Of a stretch of DNA of 64,000 bases, positions 46,484 to 55,037 are shown piece after piece. The notes below the pieces were generated by a model. It saw only the letters and a list, made by a program, of their open reading frames with translations, was not told where the DNA came from and made no database searches. The DNA lies in the NCBI RefSeq assembly GCF_011745665.1, contig NZ_CP050253.1, forward strand, positions 285,418 through 349,417. Direction: 5' to 3'. Position numbers and translations under genes: made by a program. Position 1 is the stretch's first letter; each line of letters starts with the position of its first letter. The stretch comes from Zophobihabitans entericus (GTDB lineage: Bacteria > Pseudomonadota > Gammaproteobacteria > Enterobacterales > Orbaceae).

Positions 46484-47956
46484 TTATTTACGAGATGAGA
46501 CACACATTGTACTCATACAAAATGGATTACTCCCCACAGAACCGCCACATAAAGAGACTCCACTCCCACCTTGCGGATCAATACCAAGACCACCATCCTC
46601 AGCATTGACATAGTAATAACGGTCACCCGCTTCACCAGGACCACATCCCCACGGGCCAGTACAGCTTGAAGGAACAGCAATCTCTTTTAATGGGTAATAT
46701 TGCCCTTGCTGTGAACCATTTAGCCACCAGTCACTACCGATATAGTAGGTATTAACCGTGCTACCCCATTCTGAATAGAGTCCGCCACCAATTTCCCGGG
46801 TATAGTTACCGTAAAAATCGATCCAGTTTTCACTTGCTGAACTGACGTGTGGATTATTAGTTAAATCCTTATGATAAGGATCGGTGTAACTACTACTCAA
46901 ATCACTGCAATAATTATCTAATTTGGTTGCTGAGAAATACCCGCTTGAATCACTTATCGCAGCCTGAGTTGCCGGAATAAACCACTGATCGATCTTAAAT
47001 TTATAAATAGCCACATCTTTTGTACCATCGCTGGCGGTAAGAACAATATCAGAAGGAGTATAAGCCAAAGGACTTGCTTCCGACGGGCCATTTAAAACCA
47101 CTTTCACGCTACTACTTGTCAGCGGAGAGATATCAACACTAATCGCACTACTTCCGGTAATATTACTGCGCCAGATTAGTGAAGACGCATTAATATTAAT
47201 TAAATTCAAATTAAATGAAGCTTTATTAAAACCTGTTGTTGGGAAGTTAGCACCGGTATGTTGAACCAAAAAGCCGTATTGGGTATCCCACTGTGAGCTC
47301 GCCCCTATAAACATACCCGTACCGTTCTGTAAATTTGGCTGGGCATAACACACACCTTGCGTTTTGATGACATAATCTTTGTGCGGTTGTAAGCCAGTAC
47401 CATCATCAGTATAAGTTTGTGTATCTGGATCGCCATATTGAGTAGTCACCGTTATATCAGACAAAACTCTTAACTTAAGAACACCCTGAGGGAAAGTCGT
47501 GTTACAGATATTAGACTGAGCATTTAAAGATGAAGTAATATCAGTGATAGTGCCATTATTATCCACAATCCAGCGCACACTTAGTCTGGAGAGAGACATA
47601 CTATCAAATTCATCTAAATCATCATCGTACATATCACCAGACACAAACGTCGGTGCCGGATTAGCAGATGCGGTGTAGTTTAACAGAGGAATTGCCAGAG
47701 ACACATTAAGTGTCGACGCATTTCCAAGTCCATCACTATAGACATTACCATCAACTTCGAAGGCAAATTTATCTAAGGCTACTGCATGGTAATTAGGATA
47801 GCTTCCTTTAATGGTTTCCACACTGGCGGTACCAATAGCAGAAAAAGAAGAAGTCGCAAAAAAGAGTAAAAAAGCAGCAATAACAGGAAAAACCAAACGA
47901 TACCAAATACTCTTATTATAACAATAAGAGAGCGGCATTTGTTTCATCTCATTCAT
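46484..47956 (-). CDS. Secreted adhesin-like protein, divergent paralogue 3
   Basis: A protein of about 490 residues related to the two genes left of frr but much more diverged. Shared elements are a signal peptide (YRLVFPVIAAFLLFFATSSFSA), a start of the mature region with ETIKGSYPN, the central NFPTTGFNKASFNLNLI block, KFKIDQWFIPATQ, an NYCSDLSSSY Cys segment and a C-terminal MCVSSRK. Extra Cys residues (CTGPWGCGPG, LCGGSVGSNPFC) are unique to this copy. The ATG at 47956 has GGGA upstream. It lacks the leader peptide. Confidence 0.6.
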   Translation of the reverse strand: MNEMKQMPLSYCYNKSIWYRLVFPVIAAFLLFFATSSFSAIGTASVETIKGSYPNYHAVALDKFAFEVDGNVYSDGLGNASTLNVSLAIPLLNYTASANPAPTFVSGDMYDDDLDEFDSMSLSRLSVRWIVDNNGTITDITSSLNAQSNICNTTFPQGVLKLRVLSDITVTTQYGDPDTQTYTDDGTGLQPHKDYVIKTQGVCYAQPNLQNGTGMFIGASSQWDTQYGFLVQHTGANFPTTGFNKASFNLNLININASSLIWRSNITGSSAISVDISPLTSSSVKVVLNGPSEASPLAYTPSDIVLTASDGTKDVAIYKFKIDQWFIPATQAAISDSSGYFSATKLDNYCSDLSSSYTDPYHKDLTNNPHVSSASENWIDFYGNYTREIGGGLYSEWGSTVNTYYIGSDWWLNGSQQGQYYPLKEIAVPSSCTGPWGCGPGEAGDRYYYVNAEDGGLGIDPQGGSGVSLCGGSVGSNPFCMSTMCVSSRK

Positions 47957-48052
47957 AACAATTCCCAATAATTTTATAATTATTTTAGTACGAGAAATTA
48001 TTACAATTTTTTTAGAGGTAATCTATTAACAGACTGTAAAGGTTGTGAAAAA

Positions 48053-48074
48053 AACAGCGAGCTATCTCACTGTT
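48053..48074 (-). terminator. Rho-independent terminator after def
   Basis: AACAGTGAG/CTCGCTGTT stem (one G-T) followed on the minus strand by eight T residues, 48 bp past the def stop. Confidence 0.8.
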
Positions 48075-48121
48075 TTCAATAGTGGCTTTTTATTAAAATT
48101 TGATTTTTCATAATAAGTGAT

Positions 48122-48628
48122 TTATCTGGATTCAAGTTTTGCCATTTTTTCAAGCTTCTTCTGAATTCGCTCACGTTTTAATGGGGAAAGATAGTCCACA
48201 AATAATTTACCCTCTAAATGGTCCATCTCGTGCTGAATACAGATCGCTAACAGATCATCAGCATCAATTTCATAAGGTTCGCCGTTACGATCAAGCGCTT
48301 TAATTTTAATTTTAGCCGCGCGCGGCACAAATCCCCGACAATCAGGAATGGATAAACAGCCTTCTTCAATACCTGTTTCACCCTCTTTAGAAATGACTTC
48401 AGGATTAATGATTACATAGACATGATCGCGATTTTCAGACACATCGATAACAATAATACGTTGATGAATATCGACCTGCGTTGCTGCCAGACCAATTCCT
48501 TCTTCTGCATACATTGTTTCAATCATATCATCAGCAATACGTTGAATCTCTGGTGTTACTTGCTCAACAGGTTTTGCTTTTTTTCTTAAACGCTCATCAG
48601 GAAAACGTAACACAGGTAAAATAGCCAT
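48122..48628 (-). CDS. def: Peptide deformylase
   Basis: Removes the formyl group from nascent proteins, using iron or zinc. It has 168 residues and all three motifs: [17 protein letters not shown] (metal Cys) and QHEMDHL (metal His pair). It is divergent from dprA, the same neighbourhood as E. coli def and dprA, but fmt is not adjacent. Confidence 0.97.
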   Translation of the reverse strand: MAILPVLRFPDERLRKKAKPVEQVTPEIQRIADDMIETMYAEEGIGLAATQVDIHQRIIVIDVSENRDHVYVIINPEVISKEGETGIEEGCLSIPDCRGFVPRAAKIKIKALDRNGEPYEIDADDLLAICIQHEMDHLEGKLFVDYLSPLKRERIQKKLEKMAKLESR

Positions 48629-48696
48629 AAATTTTTTGAACTTCCTCTAAAAATAAAACTGACAGTTAGCGCATATTGTAATCGTTAATTATTCTC

Positions 48697-49839
48697 ATGA
48701 ATAGCCAAAATCAACTATCGTTAAGATTACATTACTTTATGACTAAATATGAATTCCTCATTCGATTATCAATGATCAATGGGAAAAAACTATCTAAATT
48801 AAAAAAATACCCCATTAACTGGCATGAGCAACTTAATCCCAAAATGTTGCTTGAGCAATGTAATTTCACGCCAGAACAGCAACAGCAGTTTTTCTCTGTA
48901 GATAAACAAATAGTCACAACATCACTAAAATGGCTGGAAGATCCTAATCATCATTTAATTGATTATTTTCATGAATATTATCCGCCACTATTAAAACAGA
49001 TATCGGCCGCACCATTATCGTTATTTGTGAAGGGGGATCCAGAATTATTGTCATCACCACAAATTGCAATGGTGGGTAGCCGGCAATTCAGCGAGTACGG
49101 CGCCCACTGGGCACGTCATTTTGCAGCTGAACTGGCGATAAATGGCATGACAATTACCAGCGGTTTAGCGCTGGGAATTGATGCTATATGTCACCGTGGT
49201 GCTCTTGATGTTTCTGGCAAAACAATCGCCGTTCTTGGTAGTGGTCTAAAACATATAACACCAAGTACTAATCACAGACTGGCGAAGGATATTTTAGAAC
49301 AGCACGGCGCTATTATTTCTGAATTTTTACCGGAAGAACCCGCAAAAGCACAGCACTTCCCTCGTCGTAACAGAATTATTAGTGGTTTAAGTCTGGGGAC
49401 TTTAATTGTTGAGGCATCAAAACAGAGCGGATCGCTGATTACTGCACGTTATGCACTGGAGCATAACCGGGATGTATTTGCCTTGCCGGGAGAGATCGGT
49501 GGTCTTAATAGCTCGGGTACTCACTGGTTAATTCAGCAAGGAGCTTATCTGGTAACCTCCCCAGTTGATATTTTAATGCATTTAAATCATGGGCTTAGTT
49601 GGATTTCAAACATTGAACAGTTTTCAGAAACTAAAGCGACAGAAAAACAAAATCAGGCCATGAGTCTGCATCCGGAGGTTTTTACACTTATTCGATATAA
49701 CCCGGTACCGGCGGATAATATCGCAGATAAACTCTCTTTGCCTATTTCTGACGTGATGATTAAACTTTTGGAGCTTGAACTAGCGGGGATGATTAAGACT
49801 GTGACTGGTGGATATGTGAGGTCTGGTGGGGATTTTTAG
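48697..49839 (+). CDS. dprA: DNA processing protein DprA
   Basis: Protects incoming single-stranded DNA during transformation and loads RecA. It has 380 residues. The Rossmann-like core contains MVGSRQFSEYGAHWAR, SGLALGIDAICHRGAL, AVLGSGL and FPRRNRIISGLSLGTLIVEA. The C-terminus is winged-helix-like. The start at 48697 lacks a clear ribosome site; an ATG at 48739 is an alternative. smg and topA, which follow in E. coli, are absent; a repeat island and tsaC follow. Confidence 0.94.
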   Translation: MNSQNQLSLRLHYFMTKYEFLIRLSMINGKKLSKLKKYPINWHEQLNPKMLLEQCNFTPEQQQQFFSVDKQIVTTSLKWLEDPNHHLIDYFHEYYPPLLKQISAAPLSLFVKGDPELLSSPQIAMVGSRQFSEYGAHWARHFAAELAINGMTITSGLALGIDAICHRGALDVSGKTIAVLGSGLKHITPSTNHRLAKDILEQHGAIISEFLPEEPAKAQHFPRRNRIISGLSLGTLIVEASKQSGSLITARYALEHNRDVFALPGEIGGLNSSGTHWLIQQGAYLVTSPVDILMHLNHGLSWISNIEQFSETKATEKQNQAMSLHPEVFTLIRYNPVPADNIADKLSLPISDVMIKLLELELAGMIKTVTGGYVRSGGDF

Positions 49840-49879
49840 GGTTGTGGGGGTTAGCTAGATCTTTTGAGGGTTTGGTGGA

Positions 49880-50075
49880 GCTATTAGCTTGGCGTGTGGG
49901 TCGGACTGCCCGCCCAGGCACATTGGTTTATTTGGTGTGGTTGCTGATTCTGTGGTGCGGTAGGCCATCAAGTCTCACGGATTTTGCAACAAAACTTTAA
50001 ATCCACGACACATATTCAAAACAAAAACTATTGCGCATGGGCGGCGCTGTCCGCCCTGCACCCCATGCTTATAAC
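49880..50075. repeat. Dispersed repeat, copy D: two inverted arms with the core missing
   Basis: The left half (ATTAGC..., GGTCGG-ACTG, ATTGGTTTATTTGGTG, GATTCTGTGG) has the orientation of copy A. The right half (GGTAGGCCATCAAG, TCTCACGG, then GGGCGG/CCGCCC at 50039-50056 and CATGCTTATAACA) has that of copies B and C. The 73-nt core is reduced to its last ~17 bases, as if an inverted pair had lost its centre. It lies in the 372-bp dprA-tsaC gap, which holds nothing else. Confidence 0.65.
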
Positions 50076-50211
50076 ATCACCAAAACCTAACTAACCCCAG
50101 AGAACCAGTAATAAAACCAAATAAACCATCACGCCGGATGGCGCTGTCTTCCTTTATTTTTCCCAAAAATCCGTTTATATTAAGCCGACATTGTTAGCAG
50201 AGGAACACAAT

Positions 50212-50775
50212 ATGGGACAACTTTCGTCAATTGATGAAGCAATAAAACATATTCATCAACATGAAGTTATTGCCTATCCAACTGAATCTATTTTTGGTTT
50301 AGGTTGTGATCCTGATGATGAACAAGCGGTGATGAAACTATTAAAACTCAAACAGCGCCCTATTGAGAAAGGCTTGATTTTGATTGCTGATAGTTATGAA
50401 CAACTACGTCCTTATATCGATGACTCAACGCTGACAGAACAACAAAAGCAGACTATTTTTGCCTCGTGGCCAGGACCAGTTACCTGGGTATTTCCTAAAC
50501 GTGCAACCACACCATTCTTCTTAACCGGACAATTTGACTCTATTGCAGTCAGAGTAACAAATCACCCTTTAGTTAAAGCCTTATGTCAGAAACTAGGAAA
50601 ACCTTTTGTCTCAACCAGTGCCAACCTTTCTACTTACGAGCCTTGTAAGTCAGAACAAGAAGTTTATCAGCAATTCGGTCAGGATTTTCCAGTATTATCA
50701 GGAAAACTTGGCGGAAGAGAAAAACCCTCAGAAATCAGAGATGCCAAAACAGGACAGATCATACGTTTAGGTTAA
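50212..50775 (+). CDS. tsaC: L-threonylcarbamoyladenylate synthase TsaC
   Basis: Makes threonylcarbamoyl-AMP for the t6A37 tRNA modification. It has 187 residues from the ATG at 50212, with AGAGGA upstream. The YrdC fold motifs [48 protein letters not shown] and [10 protein letters not shown] are present. In E. coli the gene is linked to dprA-smg-topA; here dprA is still the neighbour. Confidence 0.95.
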   Translation: MGQLSSIDEAIKHIHQHEVIAYPTESIFGLGCDPDDEQAVMKLLKLKQRPIEKGLILIADSYEQLRPYIDDSTLTEQQKQTIFASWPGPVTWVFPKRATTPFFLTGQFDSIAVRVTNHPLVKALCQKLGKPFVSTSANLSTYEPCKSEQEVYQQFGQDFPVLSGKLGGREKPSEIRDAKTGQIIRLG

Positions 50776-50804
50776 AATATAACTTATTGATTTTATTAAA
50801 TAAA

Positions 50805-51578
50805 TTATATTAAACCAAACTTCTTCAGGCCATTCGCAATACCATCATGATTATTACTATCAGTAATATATTCAGCAAGGGCTTTAATTGGCTCAACAGC
50901 GTTACTCATAGCAACCGGATGATCGACAATTTTGAACATCTCAATATCATTCATACCATCGCCAAAAGCATAAGTCGGTACATCAGCAAAATTTTTCGCT
51001 GCCAGTAATTTTTTAATACCATTACCTTTTGAACCGCCTTTATTAAATACATCAACACAATAAGGCGTATTGCGAATAAATGTGAGTTCAGGAAAGGCTT
51101 TTGGATAATCCTGCTCACCATCCTGACAAAGCAGTAGCAACATCTGTATTGGATATTTATGATGTGCATTTGCATCAACAGGCGGAGGTGACTGCCTTAA
51201 ATAGCGATATAAATCGTATGCCTGCTGACTATCATCAGAGATATGCATAGATTCATCGTTATAGAAAGCAACCGGAATATTCCTCTCTTTAGAAAAGGTC
51301 ACTAAACGCTCAATCACACTTTTATCAATGTCATTAGTAAAAACTTGTTCACCACGATACAAAACACACTGACCATTCATCGCGACAATAGAATCCATTT
51401 TAGTCTGATCCATGATGTGTTTAACTTCACAAACCGTTCTGCCGGTTGAGATCATCGGAATAATATTATTTTTATGAAGTTGTTGTATTGCATTAATTGA
51501 ACTGGTCGCTACAGTCACATCACTGGTCAGTAACGTGCCATCTAAATCAAAAAAGACAATCGCTTGTGGTTTACTCAT
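50805..51578 (-). CDS. Cof-type HAD-family phosphatase
   Basis: A 257-residue haloacid-dehalogenase-like hydrolase with nucleophile motif FFDLDGTLL, motif II STGRT, the conserved Lys region GSKGNGIK, and motif IV FGDGMNDIEMF. The type II cap is between motifs II and III. Such proteins dephosphorylate sugar phosphates or cofactors; specificity cannot be told. It lies 48 bp downstream of hda. Confidence 0.88.
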   Translation of the reverse strand: MSKPQAIVFFDLDGTLLTSDVTVATSSINAIQQLHKNNIIPMISTGRTVCEVKHIMDQTKMDSIVAMNGQCVLYRGEQVFTNDIDKSVIERLVTFSKERNIPVAFYNDESMHISDDSQQAYDLYRYLRQSPPPVDANAHHKYPIQMLLLLCQDGEQDYPKAFPELTFIRNTPYCVDVFNKGGSKGNGIKKLLAAKNFADVPTYAFGDGMNDIEMFKIVDHPVAMSNAVEPIKALAEYITDSNNHDGIANGLKKFGLI

Positions 51579-51626
51579 CTCTTATCCATTAAAAACATCA
51601 GTTAAAACTTTTGTTAGCACCTGAAA

Positions 51627-52340
51627 CTACAACTCAAGCACCTCTTTAACAAAAGGAATAGTTAGTTTTCGTTGTTCGGTAATACTGGCAATATCCAGCT
51701 TTTCTAAATTGGTAAATAAAGTCCGCATATCTCGGTTCAGACGTTTTAATAAAAACAGACCTACTTCATCAGAGAGTTCAAATCCTCTTAGTTTTGCCCG
51801 TTGCTGCAAAGCAGCCAGTTTTTGTTGATCATCTAACTGCTGAAGGTGATAAATTTGCCCCCACTCAAGTCGTGAAGCCAAATCAGGTAAGCTTAAATTA
51901 AGCTGCTTTGGTGGCACATTACCAGCAATAATCAGGGTTGTTTGCTGATTTTCATACAAACGATTAAACAGATCAAAAATTGCTTCTTCCCACTTTCTTT
52001 GACCAGCTATAGCGTCAATATTATCTAAACAGATCAATGAACAATGTTCTAAACCTTCCAGCATTTCAGGTGCCAGCTCCTGATGCTGATCCAAAGGAAT
52101 ATATGTAATAATTTGATTTTCTTTAGATAATTCAAAGCAAGCAGCATGTAACAAATGTGTTTTACCCGCAGATGACGATGACCAAAAATAGACATAACGA
52201 AAATCAGGCACAGTGACTGACTCTGTTAACATATTTTTAAGTGTTTCAATCAGGATCGTATTATCACCTGTGTAGAAACTAACAAAAGTCTCATCATCAG
52301 GCAAAGAAACGGGTAATGGAATTTGCTGTGAACTGATCAG
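51627..52340 (-). CDS. hda: DnaA-homologue Hda (CTG start)
   Basis: An AAA+ protein that promotes hydrolysis of DnaA-ATP after replication starts. The N-terminal clamp-binding motif [15 protein letters not shown] is followed by the AAA+ core ([45 protein letters not shown]). The frame is open to 52403, but the sequence expected at the N-terminus begins at a CTG at 52340 with GAGG five bases upstream. E. coli hda is also reported to use CTG. That gives 237 residues. Confidence 0.92.
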   Translation of the reverse strand: MISSQQIPLPVSLPDDETFVSFYTGDNTILIETLKNMLTESVTVPDFRYVYFWSSSSAGKTHLLHAACFELSKENQIITYIPLDQHQELAPEMLEGLEHCSLICLDNIDAIAGQRKWEEAIFDLFNRLYENQQTTLIIAGNVPPKQLNLSLPDLASRLEWGQIYHLQQLDDQQKLAALQQRAKLRGFELSDEVGLFLLKRLNRDMRTLFTNLEKLDIASITEQRKLTIPFVKEVLEL

Positions 52341-52452
52341 AATAGCCTCAATATATTGCTCATTTAATGTCAATAAGTATAGGTTTGCTTTAATAAAAAG
52401 CAATGATTTTGCCCAAATTAGCGTGAAATATTTAACGATATAAGTGATAGAC

Positions 52453-52481
52453 AGCTTGTATCTTTATTCAAGATACAAGCT
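52453..52481. other. Perfect hairpin between uraA and hda
   Basis: AGCTTGTATCTT and AAGATACAAGCT form a 12-bp perfect stem with a five-base loop, just after the uraA stop. On the minus strand there is no T run, so it may be a weak terminator or an mRNA processing/stability element. Confidence 0.6.
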
Positions 52482-52490
52482 AAAAAGAGA

Positions 52491-53579
52491 TTAGTGTGAT
52501 TTAGGCAGGATGAGGTTTAGTACAATTGCTGCAATACCACATAAACTGATACCAGCCAGTACATAAGAACCAAAATCAAACACCATACCACCAATACCAA
52601 ATACCAGTACCAGTGACACAATACACATATTTCTGGACACCGATAAATCGACTTTATGTTTAATCAAAATATTGATGCCAACAGAGGCGATAGAACCAAA
52701 CAACAGAACCATAATGCCACCCATTACAACTGATGGAATAGTATGTAGGAAGGCGCCTACTTTCCCAATAAAGGACATCACCACCGCCCAGATTGCCGCC
52801 CACGTCATAACACGAGTTTTAAAGTTACGAGTCAATGTCACAGCACCAATAACTTCTGCATAAGTAATACATGGCGGTCCGCCAAAGAACCCGGCTGTTG
52901 ATGTAGCCAGCCCGTCACCAAGTAATGTACGTTGCAGACCTGGATCACGCGTATAATCTTTACCAGTTACTGAACCAATCGCCATGATATCACCGACGTG
53001 TTCAATCGTTGGAGCAATAACAATTGGGATCATATACAGGACTGCCTGCCATTTAAATTCCGGGAAAGTAAAAGCTGGCATACTAAACCACGGTGCATCG
53101 ATCACTGGCTGGAAGTTAACAATACCAAAGAAACAAGAAAGAACATAACCAACGATGATACCGGCAATGATTGGGATTAGTTTTAAAAATCCTTTAGCCC
53201 AGATAGCAAACACCAGTGTTGTTACCAGTGAAGCCATAGAAATAATAATTAACTGATAGCTTTCAATCGCTACCGGAAACTCAGCTACAAGTCCACCAAG
53301 TGTGGCTGGAATTCCCCACTGTGCAACCCCATAAGAAATCGGTGCAATAAACGCAAAAGATGATGCTAAAAATACCGGTACTTTACCTTTGGTCGTGATC
53401 TGAAAAATTAATGTACCAATTCCGGCAGTAAACAGTGCTACATTGGGATTAAGCCCGGTTAAAAGTGGCACTAAAACCAGTGCGCCAAAAGCCACAAAAA
53501 GCATCTGTGCTCCGGTAAAAATATCCTGCCAGGAGTGACTCTGCTTTTCTGTTAATGGTGTTGTTTCAATTGAACTCAT
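52491..53579 (-). CDS. uraA: Uracil-xanthine permease family protein with internal deletion
   Basis: An NCS2 uracil transporter relative encoded after upp. It is only 362 residues, whereas family members have about 410-430. The N-terminus to PATLGG aligns, then VAEFPVAIESYQL leads straight into helix 6 (IIISMASL), so the second half of helix 4, all of helix 5 and the loop, about 50 residues, are missing in frame. The substrate Glu/His block IEHVGD is kept, but the signature NTTYGE is CITYAE. The reading frame is otherwise intact. It may be non-functional or altered. Confidence 0.85.
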   Translation of the reverse strand: MSSIETTPLTEKQSHSWQDIFTGAQMLFVAFGALVLVPLLTGLNPNVALFTAGIGTLIFQITTKGKVPVFLASSFAFIAPISYGVAQWGIPATLGGLVAEFPVAIESYQLIIISMASLVTTLVFAIWAKGFLKLIPIIAGIIVGYVLSCFFGIVNFQPVIDAPWFSMPAFTFPEFKWQAVLYMIPIVIAPTIEHVGDIMAIGSVTGKDYTRDPGLQRTLLGDGLATSTAGFFGGPPCITYAEVIGAVTLTRNFKTRVMTWAAIWAVVMSFIGKVGAFLHTIPSVVMGGIMVLLFGSIASVGINILIKHKVDLSVSRNMCIVSLVLVFGIGGMVFDFGSYVLAGISLCGIAAIVLNLILPKSH

Positions 53580-53670
53580 ATTATCTCTCTTTGTTAATCG
53601 CGCTTTAGATTGATTTAACGTTTGCTACTATTTACTTACAACTTACTACAAACTTCATGGACGTAAAAAA

Positions 53671-53686
53671 ACCGGCTTAGCCGGTC
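53671..53686 (-). terminator. Rho-independent terminator after upp
   Basis: ACCGGC-TTA-GCCGGT hairpin, followed on the minus strand by seven T residues, 13 bp beyond upp. It separates upp from uraA, so the two may be partly uncoupled. Confidence 0.8.
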
Positions 53687-53698
53687 TAAAAAATGAGA

Positions 53699-54325
53699 TT
53701 ATTTGGTTCCGAAGATTTTATCACCGGCATCTCCCAGCCCTGGTAATATGTATCCCTTCTCATTCAGCCTTTCGTCAATTGATGCCGTATACAATTCAAC
53801 ATCCGGATGGGCTTTTTCCAACGCTGCAATACCCTCAGGCGCAGCAACTAAAACTAATACTTTAATATTTGAACAACCTTGTTGTTTTAGCAGATCGATA
53901 GTCGCAATCATAGAACCACCTGTTGCAAGCATAGGATCAACAACAAGTGCAATACGATTTTCAATATCAGAAGTTAATTTTTGGAAATAAGGAACAGGCT
54001 CAAGTGTTTCTTCATCACGATAGAAACCAACAACACTAATTCTGGCACTTGGTACGTGCTCAAGCACACCGTCCATCATACCAAGACCTGCTCTTAGAAT
54101 AGGAACAACAGTAATTTTTTTACCTTTAATTCTGTCCACAACAATAGGACCACACCAGCCCTGAATGGTTACTTTTTCTGTTTCTAGATCAGAGGTTGCT
54201 TCGTAAGTTAATAAACTACCAACTTCACCAGCTAATTCACGGAAATCTTTGGTACTAATATCATGTTCACGCATCAGACCAATTTTATGACGAACGAGGG
54301 GATGTTTTACTTCAACGATTTTCAT
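53699..54325 (-). CDS. upp: Uracil phosphoribosyltransferase
   Basis: Salvages uracil to UMP using PRPP. It has 208 residues from the ATG at 54325 ([20 protein letters not shown]), exactly the E. coli length. The PRPP loop [18 protein letters not shown] and the uracil-binding C-terminal [10 protein letters not shown] are conserved. The frame to 54394 has no family match. Followed by uraA then hda, as in E. coli. Confidence 0.97.
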   Translation of the reverse strand: MKIVEVKHPLVRHKIGLMREHDISTKDFRELAGEVGSLLTYEATSDLETEKVTIQGWCGPIVVDRIKGKKITVVPILRAGLGMMDGVLEHVPSARISVVGFYRDEETLEPVPYFQKLTSDIENRIALVVDPMLATGGSMIATIDLLKQQGCSNIKVLVLVAAPEGIAALEKAHPDVELYTASIDERLNEKGYILPGLGDAGDKIFGTK

Positions 54326-54424
54326 TAAGAACCTCAGTAGATTAATAGCCACTGAGCGGAAATAATAGCACAATTTGCCTGTTATTGATAACAAAAAATA
54401 ATAGTTTTTATCACTTATTGTTAG

Positions 54425-55036
54425 TTATTTGATAATAATGAGATGGCGCTCACCAACGAGTTCGGGGATATCGAGCTTAATTGATTTTTCAATTTTATAG
54501 TTTACCGGTAGCTTAGCAATTTCATCTTCTGGATAAGTGCCTTTTAATGCGTAAAAAGCTCCTTGTGAATTAGGTAAATGATGACACCACTGAATCATAT
54601 CCTGCAAAGAAGCAAAAGCACGACTAATAACACCATCAAATTTTTCTTCAGTAAATTCTTCAATTCGGCTTTGTACTGGAGTCACATTTTTAATGCCCAG
54701 ATCAAACTGAACCTGTTTTAAAAAACGAATCCGTTTACCTAAACTATCAACCAGCGTAAAATGGCTTTCTGGTTTAACAATCGCTAATGGAATGCCAGGT
54801 AATCCCGGACCAGTTCCTACATCAATAAACTGATTTCCAACCAGATAGGGTGCAACAACTAAGCTATCAATAATATGTTTGACCAGCATCTCTTGTGGGT
54901 CTCTGACAGAAGTCAGGTTATAAGCTTTATTCCATTTATCCAGTAACTTAACATAACCAACCAGCTGATCTATTTGTTGATCAGTGATCTTTATCTCTGT
55001 TTTGCTAAGTAACTGAATAAGTTTTGCTTTTAACAT
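54425..55036 (-). CDS. rsmG: 16S rRNA m7G527 methyltransferase
   Basis: Methylates G527 of 16S rRNA with SAM. It has 203 residues. The SAM motif [18 protein letters not shown] and VISRAFASL are present. Its ATG is one base after the mnmG stop, a conserved mnmG-rsmG pair beside oriC. In E. coli the atp operon follows; here upp does. Confidence 0.96.
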   Translation of the reverse strand: MLKAKLIQLLSKTEIKITDQQIDQLVGYVKLLDKWNKAYNLTSVRDPQEMLVKHIIDSLVVAPYLVGNQFIDVGTGPGLPGIPLAIVKPESHFTLVDSLGKRIRFLKQVQFDLGIKNVTPVQSRIEEFTEEKFDGVISRAFASLQDMIQWCHHLPNSQGAFYALKGTYPEDEIAKLPVNYKIEKSIKLDIPELVGERHLIIIK

Positions 55037-55037
55037 A

